Positions 1 through 9,133 of a stretch of 64,000 nt of DNA are shown piece by piece. The stretch lies in assembly GCF_900109465.1 (NCBI RefSeq), contig NZ_FOAZ01000024.1, positions 62,001-126,000 of the forward strand, given 5' to 3'. The translations under genes and the position numbers were made by a program. Under the pieces are notes generated by a model that had not been told where the DNA came from, did not search any database, and saw only the letters and a list, made by a program, of their open reading frames with translations. This DNA is from Streptacidiphilus jiangxiensis (GTDB lineage: Bacteria > Actinomycetota > Actinomycetes > Streptomycetales > Streptomycetaceae). Numbering within the stretch: the stretch's first letter is position 1; every line of letters begins with the position of its first letter.

Positions 1-408
1 CACGACCTGAGGCATGACCGCCACGTGCGCCCCCACCCGCACCGACGCGGTCAGCGCGCACTGCGCCAACAGCACCGAGCCCGGGCCGATCTCCGCGCTC
101 TCCGCCACCGACGCGGAGGGATGCACGACCGTGCCGTACCGCTGCTCCGGCAGCCCGAGACGGCGGACCAGGCGGGCACGGCCCGCCCAGTCGCGCGGGT
201 TGCCGACGCAGACCACGACCGGTGCCTCCGGATACGCGTGCACCAGCTCGCTGCCGCCCAGCACCGGGAGCCCGTCGACCTCCGTGCCCTGGCGGGCGGG
301 GTCGTCGTCGAGGTGGCCGAGGACCGCGTCGGGGCCGTTCGCGGCGCGTGCGACCTGCGCGGTCTCCCGCGCGAAGCCGCCCGCCCCGACGATCAGCAGC
401 CCCTTCAC
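1..408 (-). CDS. NeuD/PglD-type sugar O/N-acyltransferase, 3' part cut by window edge
   Basis: The first 136 residues of a NeuD/PglD-family acyltransferase are visible; the C-terminal end lies outside the window. The N-terminus is a Rossmann-like nucleotide-sugar binding fold with a GAGGFAR motif at about residues 8-14, followed from about residue 95 by the start of left-handed beta-helix hexapeptide repeats that bind acetyl-CoA. Family members acetylate the amino group of UDP-amino sugars made by a DegT aminotransferase. The GTG start overlaps the stop of the upstream aminotransferase by 4 bp (GTGA), so the two are translationally coupled. Substrate is inferred only from the neighbours. Confidence 0.8.
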   Translation of the reverse strand, partial: MKGLLIVGAGGFARETAQVARAANGPDAVLGHLDDDPARQGTEVDGLPVLGGSELVHAYPEAPVVVCVGNPRDWAGRARLVRRLGLPEQRYGTVVHPSASVAESAEIGPGSVLLAQCALTASVRVGAHVAVMPQVV

Positions 409-1553
409 CGGCGCACCTCGCGGGCCAGCGCCGCGACCACACGGTCCTGCTGCTGCTCCGTCATGGTGTGGAAGAGCGGCAGGATCAGCGAGTCGCGGGT
501 GATCCGCTCGGTGACGGGCAGGTCGGCCCGCGGGTGGTCGGCGTAGGCGGGTTCGAGGTGGGCGGCCATGATGCCGCGCCGCGCGGAGATCCCGGCCTCG
601 GCGAGGCCGGCCAGCACCGCGTCGCGGCCCTGCGGCCAGCCGTCCTCGGGCAGCACCCAGTAGGACTGGAACGTGGTCGTGCCGTGGGCCGGGTCGCGGA
701 CCGGGCGCAGCCCCGGGGCCTCGGCCGCGAGCAGCGCGTCGTAACGCGCGGCAAGCGCCCGCCGGCGCGTGACGACCTCGTCGAGCCTGCCGAGCTGGAC
801 CAGGCCCACCGCGGCCTGGATGTCCGTCATCCGGTAGTTGAAGCCGACCTCCAGGTACTGCTCCAGCACCGGCGTGCGGCTGGCGTGGCGTTCGGCCGCG
901 GAGGCGTTCATGCCGTGCTCGCGCAGCCGCCGCAGGCGGGCCGCGACCTCGGGGTCGTCCGTGGTGACCATGCCGCCCTCGCCGGTGGTGATCACCTTGC
1001 GCGGGTGGAAGGACCAGGCGGCGAGCAGGGCGCCCGCGCCGACGGGGCCGCCGGCGACGGTCGCGCCGATCGCGCAGGCCGCGTCCTCCACGACCGCGAC
1101 GTCCCACTGCGCGCACGCCTTCCGCACGCTCTCGACGTCGGCGGGGACGCCGCCCTGGTGGACCAGGACGACGGCGCGGGTGCGTTCGCTGCGCACGGCC
1201 GCGATCGTCTCGGCGGTCAGGTTGCCGGTGGCCGCCTCCACATCCGCGAAGACGGGCTCCGCGCCCACGTAGCGGACCGCGTTGGCGGTGGCGATGAAGG
1301 ACAGCGACGGCACCACCACCTCGTCCCCGGGGCCGATCCCGAGTGCGACCAGGCACAGGTGCAGCGCCGTGGTGCACGAGCTGACGGCGACGCCGTGCGC
1401 GGCGCCGACCCGCTCCGCGAAGGCCTGCTCGAACGCGGCGACGCGGGGACCCTGCGCGACCCAGCCGGAGCGGACCGCCTCGGCGGCTGCCTGCGCCTCC
1501 TCCTCGCCGAGCCACGGCACCATGACCGGGATCCGGTCCTCCGTCGCGCTCAT
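405..1553 (-). CDS. DegT/DnrJ/EryC1/StrS family PLP sugar aminotransferase
   Basis: 382-aa PLP-dependent aminotransferase of the DegT/DnrJ/EryC1/StrS family, which transfers an amino group from glutamate to a keto group of a nucleotide-activated sugar. The family signature is complete: the EDAACAIGA segment with the pyridine-nitrogen aspartate near residue 157, and SFHPRK-ITTGEGG with the Schiff-base lysine near residue 186. Length is normal for the family. The ATG overlaps the epimerase stop by 4 bp and the next gene is a NeuD/PglD acyltransferase, so an aminated and then acetylated sugar is the likely product. Whether the donor is UDP- or dTDP-linked cannot be read here. Confidence 0.9.
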   Translation of the reverse strand: MSATEDRIPVMVPWLGEEEAQAAAEAVRSGWVAQGPRVAAFEQAFAERVGAAHGVAVSSCTTALHLCLVALGIGPGDEVVVPSLSFIATANAVRYVGAEPVFADVEAATGNLTAETIAAVRSERTRAVVLVHQGGVPADVESVRKACAQWDVAVVEDAACAIGATVAGGPVGAGALLAAWSFHPRKVITTGEGGMVTTDDPEVAARLRRLREHGMNASAAERHASRTPVLEQYLEVGFNYRMTDIQAAVGLVQLGRLDEVVTRRRALAARYDALLAAEAPGLRPVRDPAHGTTTFQSYWVLPEDGWPQGRDAVLAGLAEAGISARRGIMAAHLEPAYADHPRADLPVTERITRDSLILPLFHTMTEQQQDRVVAALAREVRR

Positions 1554-2551
1554 CGCCCGGCCTCCTGCGCGTCGCGCTCGCGCTCGCCACGCCACCAGGC
1601 GACCAGGTCCGACAGACCGGTCCGCAGGTCGATCTCGGCGCGGAAGCCGAGCCGCTGCGCCGCGTTCTCGACCTCGGCGAGCCGCCGGGTCACCCCGTTG
1701 ACGGCACGGGCCGGGCCGTGGACGGGGGCGAGGTCCGAGCCCATCGCCTCCAGCAGGCCCTGCGCGAGCTGGAGCAGGCTGGTCTCGCTGCCGCTGGCGA
1801 CGTTGAACACCTCGTCGGTCAGCTCCGACTCCGCGGCCAGCAGGTTGGCACGGGCGATGTCGCGGACGTCGACGAAGTCCATGGTCTGGGTGCCGTCGCC
1901 GAGGATCAGCGGCGGCTCGCCGGCCTCGATCCGCTCCATCCAGCGGATCAGCACCTCGGTGTAGAGGCCGTGGATGTCCATCCGCGGGCCGTAGACGTTG
2001 AAGTAGCGCAGCGCCACGTAGTCCAGCCCGTACATGGCGTGGAAACTGCGCAGCATGCCCTCGTTGAAGGCCTTGGCCGCACCGTAGTAGGTGTCGTTGT
2101 TGTAGGGGTGGTGGCGCTCGGTGGTCGGGAAGGTCTCCGCCAGGCCGTAGACCGAGGCCGAGGAGGAGGCGACCAGCTTGCCGACGCCCGCCTGCACGGC
2201 GGCCTCGATCACGTTGAAGGTGCCGTCGACCATCACCTCGTTGGCGAGCCTGGGCTCCTCCGCGCACTGGGTGATCCGGATCGCCGCGAGGTGGAAGACC
2301 AACTCGGCCCCCTCGGTGACCTTGCGCACCGTGTCGGCGTCGCGGATGTCGCCGTCGACCACCTCCACCACGCCGCTCGGCATGGCGGTGGCCAGGTTGG
2401 CCATCCGCCCCCGGACGAAGTTGTCGAGGACGGTGACCTTTTCCGCCCCGTGCTCCACCAGCAGGTCGACCAGGTTCGAGCCGATGGTGCCCGCTCCGCC
2501 CGTCACCAGGATCCGCTTGCCGCGTACGCTGCCCAAGTCGCTTTCCTTCAT
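1550..2551 (-). CDS. NAD-dependent epimerase/dehydratase (extended SDR)
   Basis: 333-aa extended short-chain dehydrogenase acting on nucleotide sugars (UDP-glucose 4-epimerase/GDP-mannose dehydratase superfamily). The NAD-binding GGAGTIG motif is at residues 18-24 and the catalytic YxxxK pair is Tyr156/Lys160, preceded by the SSSASVYG serine strand. The start was chosen at the ATG preceding KESD because nucleotide-binding strand one begins a dozen residues later. It sits between the Gfo/Idh dehydrogenase (35 bp upstream) and the aminotransferase (4-bp overlap), so it belongs to the same operon and most likely prepares or epimerises the sugar before amination. Confidence 0.88.
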   Translation of the reverse strand: MKESDLGSVRGKRILVTGGAGTIGSNLVDLLVEHGAEKVTVLDNFVRGRMANLATAMPSGVVEVVDGDIRDADTVRKVTEGAELVFHLAAIRITQCAEEPRLANEVMVDGTFNVIEAAVQAGVGKLVASSSASVYGLAETFPTTERHHPYNNDTYYGAAKAFNEGMLRSFHAMYGLDYVALRYFNVYGPRMDIHGLYTEVLIRWMERIEAGEPPLILGDGTQTMDFVDVRDIARANLLAAESELTDEVFNVASGSETSLLQLAQGLLEAMGSDLAPVHGPARAVNGVTRRLAEVENAAQRLGFRAEIDLRTGLSDLVAWWRGERERDAQEAGR

Positions 2552-2586
2552 GAGGTGTTGCCGGTTCTGGTTTCTGAGAGAGCCGT

Positions 2587-3723
2587 TCAGTGGCCGGTGC
2601 GCAGGCCGACGACCGCGCCGTGGTAGGCGAGGCTGCGCGAGGCGGCCTCGAGGATGTCCAGCACGCGCAGCCCGGACCGGCCGTCGGTCAGCGGCGGGCG
2701 CCCGGTGGTGATCGCCTCGGCGAACTCCTCGACCATGGACCGCAGCGCCTCGCGCTCGGCGAGCGCGGGCGCGACCATGTCCCCGCTGCGGTAGGAGATG
2801 AGCATGTCGCGGCGCTCCTCGGCGCCGATCTCCTGCGGGGCGGCCAGGTCGACGCCGCGGTCGAAGACGGCGACGCGCTGGCCGGGGTTCAGGTCGTCCC
2901 AGACCAGGGTGCGCTTCGCGCCGCCCACCATGGTGGTGCGGACCTTGGTCGGCGAGAGCCAGTTCACGTGGACGTGGGCGATCGCGCCGGTGCTCAGCTG
3001 GAGCGTGAGGTAGGCGACGCAGGCCTGGCCGGCCCCGATCGGGTCGGCACCGTGGGCGGCGACCGCGACGGGCCGCACGTGCTCGGGCAGGATGACGTCG
3101 AGGATCGACAGATCGTGCGGGGCCAGGTCCCACAGCACGTCGATGTCCTTCTGCACCAGTCCCAGGTTGATCCGCACCGAGTCCACGTAGTGCAGCTCGC
3201 CCAGCTCGCCGCCGAGCACGAGCTCGCGGATCCGGCCGACGGCCGGGGTGTAGCAGTAGGTGTGGTCGCACATCAGGGTCAGGCCGCGCTGTTCGGCCTC
3301 CTCGACCAGCCGCAGGCCGTCGGCATAGGTCGCCGCGAGCGGCTTCTCCACCAGCACGTGCTTGCCGGCCCGCAGGGCCGCCAGGGCGACGTCGAGATGG
3401 GTACCGGCCGGGGTGGCCACCGCGACCGCGTCCACCTCCGGGTCGGCCAACACCTCGCCGAGGTCGGCGGTGGTCTGGACGGTGGAGTAGCCCCCGAGGA
3501 CGCGACGGGCCCGCGCCTCGTCGAGGTCGCACAGCCAGCGCAGCCGGAACCGGTCGCAGGCCTGGAAGTTGCGGACCAGGTTCGGCCCCCAGTAGCCGGC
3601 GCCGACCACGGCGACACCGAGCGGCCCACGCGCCCGGCCGTTGTCCTGCACGTCGTTCTGCCCCACCTGTGCGGTCCCCCTCGTCAGTGCGGATGCGGTA
3701 CTGGCTGTCTTGCGTACGGGCAT
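2587..3723 (-). CDS. Gfo/Idh/MocA family nucleotide-sugar dehydrogenase
   Basis: 378-aa oxidoreductase of the Gfo/Idh/MocA family. The dinucleotide-binding motif GAGYWG is at about residues 41-46, the EKP motif typical of the family at residues 126-128, and a C-terminal alpha/beta substrate domain follows. WbpB/WlbA-like members oxidise the 3-hydroxyl of UDP-HexNAcA before amination by a DegT enzyme, which matches the neighbouring aminotransferase and acetyltransferase genes. The first 35 residues are unusually polar and may be a mis-called extension; the ATG overlaps the upstream TGA by one base (TGATG), which supports coupling. The exact substrate is inferred. Confidence 0.87.
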   Translation of the reverse strand: MPVRKTASTASALTRGTAQVGQNDVQDNGRARGPLGVAVVGAGYWGPNLVRNFQACDRFRLRWLCDLDEARARRVLGGYSTVQTTADLGEVLADPEVDAVAVATPAGTHLDVALAALRAGKHVLVEKPLAATYADGLRLVEEAEQRGLTLMCDHTYCYTPAVGRIRELVLGGELGELHYVDSVRINLGLVQKDIDVLWDLAPHDLSILDVILPEHVRPVAVAAHGADPIGAGQACVAYLTLQLSTGAIAHVHVNWLSPTKVRTTMVGGAKRTLVWDDLNPGQRVAVFDRGVDLAAPQEIGAEERRDMLISYRSGDMVAPALAEREALRSMVEEFAEAITTGRPPLTDGRSGLRVLDILEAASRSLAYHGAVVGLRTGH

Positions 3724-5168
3724 CAGTAGGCCCCTGTCCCGCGCACCACGGCCGGGCCGGTGCGCCGCAGGATCTCGGCGTCGAGCGCGAAGGACCAGTT
3801 GTCGACGTAGGCCAGGTCGAGCCGGACCGCCTCCTCCCAGGAGAGGTCGGACCGTCCACTGACCTGCCAGAGCCCGGTGAGGCCGGGCTTGACCAGGAGT
3901 CGACGCCGGATCTCGTTGGTGTAGCCGTCCGCCTCGACGGGCAGCGAGGGACGCGGCCCGACGAGCGACATGTGACCGGCCATCACGTTGATCAGCTGCG
4001 GGAGTTCGTCGATCGAGTAGCGCCGCAGGGAGGTGCCCACCCGGGTGACGCGCGGGTCGGCCTTGATCTTGAAGAGCAACCCGTCGCTGTTCTGGTTGAA
4101 CTCCTCCAGCTTGTCCCTGCCGTGTTCCGCGTCCTCGTGCATGGTGCGGAACTTGAGCATGGTGAAGTGGTTGCCGTACTGGCCCACCCGGCGCTGCCGG
4201 AAGAGGGCCGGCCCCCTGCTGTCCATCCGCACCACCAGCGAGACCGCCAGCATCAGCGGGGCCAGCAGGATCAGCAGCACCGCGGCGAGTCCCCGTTCCA
4301 GAACCTCCTTGGGCAGCCGGGCGCCGCGGCCCAGCTGCGGCGCGCGGACCCCGATCAGCGCCATGCCGTCGGCCACCCGCACCGTGAGCCGGGACTCGGC
4401 CACGTCCGTCAGCAGCGGCGCGACCAGGAAGTCGGCCCCGGCCGCCGCGGCGCTCCAGGAGAGGCGTCGCATCTCGGCGCCGCCGATCTGCGGGCTCGGG
4501 ACCACCACCACCGTCGCGCTGTCGGTGTCGTGCAGCGCGTTCTGCAGCTCGTTCAGCCCGCCCCAGACCTGCTCGGCCCACGGGCCGAGCGCGGCCGCCT
4601 GCTCGGGATCGGCCAGGCAGACGCCCGCCACGCTCAGCGCCGCGGCGGGTGCCCGGCCCAGGCGCGGCAGCACCTGGCCGAGGCCCTCGGCCGAGCCGAC
4701 CAGGACGGCCGCCCGATGGCGCCGCTCGGTGGCGAAGCGCTTCAGCAACCGTCTGCGCAGGGCCAGCCGCACCAGGACGGCGGTCACCGCGACCGGGACC
4801 GCCGCCTGCATCATGGAGTGCAGGACGTCGTCGTCGCGCAGCAGCAGCCAGTAGCAGCTGACGGCGATGGCCGGCAGCGCGACCGCACCGCGCAGCACCC
4901 GGCGGAACTCCTCACGCCCGGAGCCGAGCATGTCGGCGTCGTAGGCCCGGTAGGCGCCCATGGCGAAGAGCCAGGCCGGTGGCAGCCCGATCACCAACGC
5001 CCAGTGCTCGTGCACGGTATGGATGAGCAGGCCTGCCGTCAGCGCGGCCAGACCGTCCGCGATCAGCAGGGTGCGCCGGTAGGTGCGCAGCCATCGGCGT
5101 CGCCGACGAGCGCTCCCCTGCGCGCGATTCGTCTGTTGGAGTCCATGCGTCATCGGTCCGACGATCAT
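3723..5168 (-). CDS. Polyprenyl-phosphate sugar-1-phosphate transferase (WbaP/ExoY type)
   Basis: 481-aa integral membrane initiating glycosyltransferase, which moves a sugar-1-phosphate from a nucleotide sugar to undecaprenyl phosphate and so starts polysaccharide repeat-unit assembly. The N-terminal half carries several hydrophobic segments (about residues 30-165), then a soluble Rossmann-like domain, one more membrane segment near residue 290 and the bacterial sugar transferase catalytic domain. The catalytic hallmarks are LKFRTMHEDAE, the LRRYSIDELPQLINV stretch and SLVGPRPSLP. This is the long WbaP-like architecture rather than the short PglC type. It is the first gene of the minus-strand operon; an alternative in-frame ATG lies five codons downstream. 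Confidence 0.92.
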   Translation of the reverse strand: MIVGPMTHGLQQTNRAQGSARRRRRWLRTYRRTLLIADGLAALTAGLLIHTVHEHWALVIGLPPAWLFAMGAYRAYDADMLGSGREEFRRVLRGAVALPAIAVSCYWLLLRDDDVLHSMMQAAVPVAVTAVLVRLALRRRLLKRFATERRHRAAVLVGSAEGLGQVLPRLGRAPAAALSVAGVCLADPEQAAALGPWAEQVWGGLNELQNALHDTDSATVVVVPSPQIGGAEMRRLSWSAAAAGADFLVAPLLTDVAESRLTVRVADGMALIGVRAPQLGRGARLPKEVLERGLAAVLLILLAPLMLAVSLVVRMDSRGPALFRQRRVGQYGNHFTMLKFRTMHEDAEHGRDKLEEFNQNSDGLLFKIKADPRVTRVGTSLRRYSIDELPQLINVMAGHMSLVGPRPSLPVEADGYTNEIRRRLLVKPGLTGLWQVSGRSDLSWEEAVRLDLAYVDNWSFALDAEILRRTGPAVVRGTGAY

Positions 5169-5479
5169 GCATCCCCCCGGGTCTACGGCTACCGCCTCAG
5201 CCCACGTCTGTCACAAGTCGAACTGGCCGAACAGGTCGATCTGTCGCTGTGCTAGAGGTCGTGCGAGAGTGGTCCCGATGCCCGAACTCGTCGGTCCGGG
5301 ATGGTGCGAAGCGAGAAGCAGGCCTCCGTCTTCCCCCCGGAGACCGGAAACGGTCAAGGGCAGATCAACCCCGCCGAACCCCCCGCTCGCGCAGCAATCT
5401 AGACCATGGCGACGCAACGGAGGGAAAGAATCCAATAGTTCGTCATTCCGGTGGTGCAAGTTCTGGCCATACTTCGTAG
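5169..5479. other. Divergent intergenic region, polysaccharide locus
   Basis: 311 bases separate the divergently read sugar-phosphate transferase and the GT2 gene, so the promoters of both should lie here. I see no convincing ORF, RNA or terminator. The composition is locally less GC-rich between about 5395 and 5475, with CATACTT just upstream of the GT2 start. No -35/-10 pair with good spacing stands out on either strand. Confidence 0.5.
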
Positions 5480-6349
5480 GTGACTCGTGAAGAGATCAGC
5501 CTGGTGATCCCCGCTCACAACGAGGAGCGGGTGATCGGGCGCCTGTTGGACGCGCTGCTGACCGAGGGCCCCGAGGGACTGGACATCGTCGTGGTGTGCA
5601 ACGGCTGCACCGACGGCACCGCCGCCACAGCCCGCTCCCGCGGCCCCGCCGTCCGCGTCGTGGAACTCGAACAACCGTCGAAGCACCAGGCGTTGAGAGC
5701 GGGTGACGACCACGCCCGGGGCTTCCCCCGGCTCTACGTCGACGCCGACGTGGTGCTGACCGGCGCGGACGCACGACGCGTGGTGTCGGCCCTCTCCCCC
5801 GACGTACTGGCGGTCGCACCCGAACGCGAGATACCGCTCTCCGCGAGCGACTGGCGCGTGCGCGCCTTCTACCGGGTGTGGCTACGTCTGCCGACGGTCC
5901 GTCACGGACTGTTCGGGCGTGGTGTCGTAGGCGTTTCAAAGGAAGGCCACAGCCGTCTCACAGGCCTTCCCGAGCTGATGGCGGACGACCTGGCATTCTC
6001 CCTCGCGTTCCGCCCCGAGGAGAGAAAGGTGGTACCCGAAGCCACCGTGGTCGTCCAACCTCCGCGCAGCTGGCCTGATCTGATGCGTCGTCGTATCAGA
6101 GCGACCACATCCACCGAGCAACTGGAGCATCACCAGCGCACGGACGGGGTCCCGGCGCACGGCAGCGGGGCCGCGAGCGCCCGCACGAGCCTCGGTGACC
6201 TGCGTGCCCTCGTCCGCGCCGAACCGCGCCTGCTGCCCTCCGTCGTGGTCTTCGCCGCCACGGCCGTCCTGGCCCGCCGCGCCGCGCGCCGCGCGGTCCG
6301 GGCCGGCAACCACACCACCTGGCTGCGCGACGAGAGCAGCCGTGGCTGA
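5480..6349 (+). CDS. Family 2 glycosyltransferase
   Basis: 289-aa GT-A fold glycosyltransferase (GT2). The N-terminus begins with VIPAHNEERVIG, the nucleotide-binding NGCTDGTA segment is at residues 41-48 and the metal-binding DxD equivalent is DAD at residues 88-90. No clear transmembrane helices are present except a weak C-terminal hydrophobic stretch, so it probably acts at the cytoplasmic face. The GTG start gives GTGACTCGTGAA; the base run before it (CGTAGG) is a weak ribosome site. It opens a short plus-strand unit with the acetyltransferase 37 bp downstream and likely extends the lipid-linked sugar begun by the divergent transferase. Confidence 0.87.
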   Translation: MTREEISLVIPAHNEERVIGRLLDALLTEGPEGLDIVVVCNGCTDGTAATARSRGPAVRVVELEQPSKHQALRAGDDHARGFPRLYVDADVVLTGADARRVVSALSPDVLAVAPEREIPLSASDWRVRAFYRVWLRLPTVRHGLFGRGVVGVSKEGHSRLTGLPELMADDLAFSLAFRPEERKVVPEATVVVQPPRSWPDLMRRRIRATTSTEQLEHHQRTDGVPAHGSGAASARTSLGDLRALVRAEPRLLPSVVVFAATAVLARRAARRAVRAGNHTTWLRDESSRG

Positions 6350-6386
6350 CCTCCCCCTGTCCCCGCCTCCCCTGGGAGAACCACAG

Positions 6387-7001
6387 ATGAGCGAGTCCGT
6401 CCACGCCCCCAACGTCCGCCCGACCGCCCAGGTCGACCCGTCGGCCGAGGTCGGCGACGGCACCACGGTCTGGGACCTCGCCCAGATCCGCGAGAAGGCC
6501 GTCCTCGGCCGCGAGTGCATCGTCGGCCGCGGCGCCTATGTCGGCCCCGGCGTCCGCCTCGGCGACCGGGTCAAACTGCAGAACCACGCCCTGGTCTACG
6601 AGCCCGCCGTGCTGGGCGACGGCGTCTTCGTCGGCCCTGCCGCGGTCCTGACCAACGACCACTTCCCGCGCTCGGTCACCCCCGAGGGCAAGCTGAAGCG
6701 CGGCGAGGACTGGGAGGCCGTGGCCGTCGTGGTCGAGGAGGGCGCGTCGCTCGGCGCCCGGTCCGTCTGCGTGGCCCCGGTCCACGTCGGCCGCTGGTCG
6801 CTGGTCGCCGCGGGCGCGGTGGTGACCCGCGACGTCCCGGCCTTCGCCCTGGTCGCGGGCGTGCCCGCCCACCGCATCGGCTGGGTGGGACGGGCGGGTG
6901 CGCGCCTCACGGAGTCCGAGACGGAGCCGGGCACGTGGGTGTGTCCGCAGACGGGTGACCTGTACGAGGAGCGGGACGGATTGCTCTTCGAACGGCGATG
7001 A
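6387..7001 (+). CDS. WbpD-like left-handed beta-helix acetyltransferase
   Basis: 204-aa hexapeptide-repeat acyltransferase. The sequence is a run of (L/I/V)GxxxxV coils from about residue 10 to 160, with a loop containing TNDHFPR near residue 93 that is typical of the WbpD/WlbB group acetylating UDP-3-amino-2-acetamido sugars. A short C-terminal tail with CPQTGDLY resembles a small zinc- or nucleotide-sugar-binding cap seen in such enzymes. The ATG follows GGGAGAA by 8 bases. Together with the minus-strand dehydrogenase and aminotransferase it completes a WbpB/E/D-like route to a diacetamido sugar; this assignment is inference from family and neighbours. Confidence 0.85.
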   Translation: MSESVHAPNVRPTAQVDPSAEVGDGTTVWDLAQIREKAVLGRECIVGRGAYVGPGVRLGDRVKLQNHALVYEPAVLGDGVFVGPAAVLTNDHFPRSVTPEGKLKRGEDWEAVAVVVEEGASLGARSVCVAPVHVGRWSLVAAGAVVTRDVPAFALVAGVPAHRIGWVGRAGARLTESETEPGTWVCPQTGDLYEERDGLLFERR

Positions 7002-7010
7002 ACCATCAGC

Positions 7011-7135
7011 GGCGCGGGGAACTGCGCGACAATCCCCCAGCCTTCGGCCGGGAGGTGCCCCCATCTGACGAGCAGATGGTCCCCCAATAACAGGGCCATC
7101 CGCACAGGGTGGTTGCTCGCGCAGTTCCCCGCGCC
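7011..7135. repeat. Palindromic intergenic repeat, copy 1
   Basis: Bounded by a perfect 19-bp inverted pair: GGCGCGGGGAACTGCGCGA at 7011-7029 and its complement at 7117-7135. The interior shares CAGGGCCATCCGCACAGGG with the copy near 22.8 kb and a CCTTCGGCCGGGAGGTGCCCCC module with the copy near 27.5 kb. It lies between two convergent genes, so it may also serve as a transcription terminator. Confidence 0.85.
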
Positions 7136-7150
7136 CCTGGGTAGTGCGAC

Positions 7151-8059
7151 TCACCCCTGTGCTTTGGCGATCAGCTCCTGAAACGCCGGGCGGCGCAGCG
7201 CCTCCGTGAGCGACTCCTCCCAGTCCGGCTGCACGGCCATCCCCGCCTCCGCCCACCGCGCATGCGACAGCACGCTCGATGCCGGGCGAGCTGCCGGGCG
7301 CGGGAACGCCGCGGTGGTCGTGGGGCGGACCCGTTCCGGGTCCAGGCCGGCGTGGGTGAAGACCGCGCGGGCGAGGCCGTACCAGGTGGTGCGGCCGGCC
7401 GCCGTGCCGTGGTAGACGCCGGGCGGGGCCTCGCCCGCCGCCGCGGCGCGGCCCAGGGCGACCAGCTGGCCGGCCAGCGGCGCGGTCCACGTCGGCTGGC
7501 CGTACTGGTCGTCGACCACCTCCACGCCCGGCCGCTCCGCGGCCAGACGCAGCATCGTGGCCACGAAGTTGCCGCCGTGCTCGCCGTAGAGCCAGGCGGT
7601 GCGGACGACGTAGCCCGCGTCCGGCAGTCGCTCGGCGAGCAGGCGCTCGCCGAGCAGCTTGCTGCGACCGTACGCGTTCGCGGGGCCGGTCGGCGCGTGC
7701 TCGGGCTGCGGCTCGGGCGAGGTGCCCGGCAGCACGTAGTCGGTGGAGAGCTGCAGCAGTCGCGCGCCGCCGCGCCCGCACGCCTCCGCCAACAGGCCCA
7801 CCGCGTGGCCGTTGACGGCTTCGGCCCGGTCCGGTTCGCCCTCCGCCCCGTCGACGTTCGTGTACGCGGCACAGTTGACCACCACGTCGTTCCCGGCGAC
7901 CGCGGCCCGCACCGCCGCCGCGTCCGTGACGTCCAACGCGGCCCGGTCGACCGCGGTGACCTGCCGCTCCCCCGCCGCGCCGAGCGCCGCGGTGAGCTCC
8001 TGCCCGAGCATGCCGCCCGCGCCGGTGACGAGCCAGCGCAACGGCACGGGCCGGCTCAT
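7151..8059 (-). CDS. rfbD: dTDP-4-dehydrorhamnose reductase
   Basis: 302-aa RmlD-type reductase catalysing the last step of dTDP-L-rhamnose synthesis, NADPH-dependent reduction of dTDP-4-keto-rhamnose. The glycine-rich GAGGMLG motif is at residues 13-19, the catalytic Thr106 lies in STDYVL, and the YxxxK pair is Tyr130/Lys134. C-terminal GVYHGTAAG is typical of the family. The chosen ATG overlaps the rfbB stop by 4 bp (ATGA); an upstream in-frame start would lie inside rfbB. It is co-transcribed with rfbB and divergent from rfbA-rfbC. Confidence 0.94.
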   Translation of the reverse strand: MSRPVPLRWLVTGAGGMLGQELTAALGAAGERQVTAVDRAALDVTDAAAVRAAVAGNDVVVNCAAYTNVDGAEGEPDRAEAVNGHAVGLLAEACGRGGARLLQLSTDYVLPGTSPEPQPEHAPTGPANAYGRSKLLGERLLAERLPDAGYVVRTAWLYGEHGGNFVATMLRLAAERPGVEVVDDQYGQPTWTAPLAGQLVALGRAAAAGEAPPGVYHGTAAGRTTWYGLARAVFTHAGLDPERVRPTTTAAFPRPAARPASSVLSHARWAEAGMAVQPDWEESLTEALRRPAFQELIAKAQG

Positions 8060-9042
8060 GCGGTGGCCGCCCGCTGCTTCAGCGGCTCCCACCAGGCGCG
8101 GTTGTCGCGGTACCAGGCGACGGTGTCCGCGAGGCCCTGCTCGAAGGCGACCTGGGGCTCGTAGCCGAGCTCGTGCCGTGCCTTGCCGATGTCGAGCGAG
8201 TACCGCAGGTCGTGTCCCTTGCGGTCCTCGACGGGCACCACCCGCTGCCAGTCCGTGCCCGTGGCCTCCAGCAGCAGGCCGGTCAGCTCACGGTTGCTCA
8301 GCTCGCGTCCGCCCCCCAGGTGGTAGACCTCGCCGGCGCGACCCTTGAGCAGGGCCAGCGCGATGCCGCGGCAGTGGTCGGCGACGTGCAGCCAGTCGCG
8401 CACGTTGGCACCGGTCCCGTAGAGCGGCACGGTGCCGCCGTCCAGGAGATTGGTGGTGAAGAGCGGGATGACCTTCTCGGGGAACTGGTACGGCCCGTAG
8501 TTGTTGGAGCAGCGGGTGACGACGACGTCCGCGCCGTGGGTGCGGTGGTGGGCCAGCGCCATCAGGTCCGAGGACGCCTTCGACGCGGCGTAGGGCGAGT
8601 TGGGCGCGAGCGGCCACTCCTCCGTCCAGGAGCCCTCGGCGATCGAGCCGTAGACCTCGTCGGTGGAGACGTGGAGGAAGCGGCCGACCCGGTGCCGGCG
8701 CGCCGCGTCCAGCAGCACCTGGGTGCCCAGCACGTTGGTGGTGACGAACGGCACGGCGCCGGTGATCGACCGGTCCACATGGGACTCGGCGGCGAAGTGG
8801 ACCACCGCGTCCTGCCCGGCCGCCACCTCGTCGACCACGGCCGGGTCGCAGATGTCGCCGTGGACGAAGGTGAACCCGGGATGGCCTTCGACCGGGGCCA
8901 GGTTGGCGCGCACGCCCGAGTAGGTGAGCTTGTCCAGGACGGTGACCCGCGCACCGTGGAGCGGGGCTCCGACCTCGGTGAGTGTCTGCCGGACGAACTC
9001 CGAACCGATGAAACCGGCACCGCCGGTGACCAGAATGCGCAT
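8056..9042 (-). CDS. rfbB: dTDP-glucose 4,6-dehydratase
   Basis: 328-aa RmlB converting dTDP-glucose to dTDP-4-keto-6-deoxyglucose. The NAD motif GGAGFIG is at residues 7-13, the signature ESHVDRS near residues 86-92, the catalytic triad STDEVYG at 126-132 with Thr127, Asp128 and Glu129, and Tyr151/Lys155 of YxxxK. Full length and all catalytic residues are present. The gene starts immediately left of the rfbA promoter region, so the four rhamnose genes form two divergent pairs. Confidence 0.96.
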   Translation of the reverse strand: MRILVTGGAGFIGSEFVRQTLTEVGAPLHGARVTVLDKLTYSGVRANLAPVEGHPGFTFVHGDICDPAVVDEVAAGQDAVVHFAAESHVDRSITGAVPFVTTNVLGTQVLLDAARRHRVGRFLHVSTDEVYGSIAEGSWTEEWPLAPNSPYAASKASSDLMALAHHRTHGADVVVTRCSNNYGPYQFPEKVIPLFTTNLLDGGTVPLYGTGANVRDWLHVADHCRGIALALLKGRAGEVYHLGGGRELSNRELTGLLLEATGTDWQRVVPVEDRKGHDLRYSLDIGKARHELGYEPQVAFEQGLADTVAWYRDNRAWWEPLKQRAATA

Positions 9043-9133
9043 AGTGCGGCCAGCATAGGCAGAGGGTCCGCCCGAGCGGGTCGGAACGCCGGTGCGCGTC
9101 GGTGAACGTTCGACCGCTTCTTCGGATCGACCC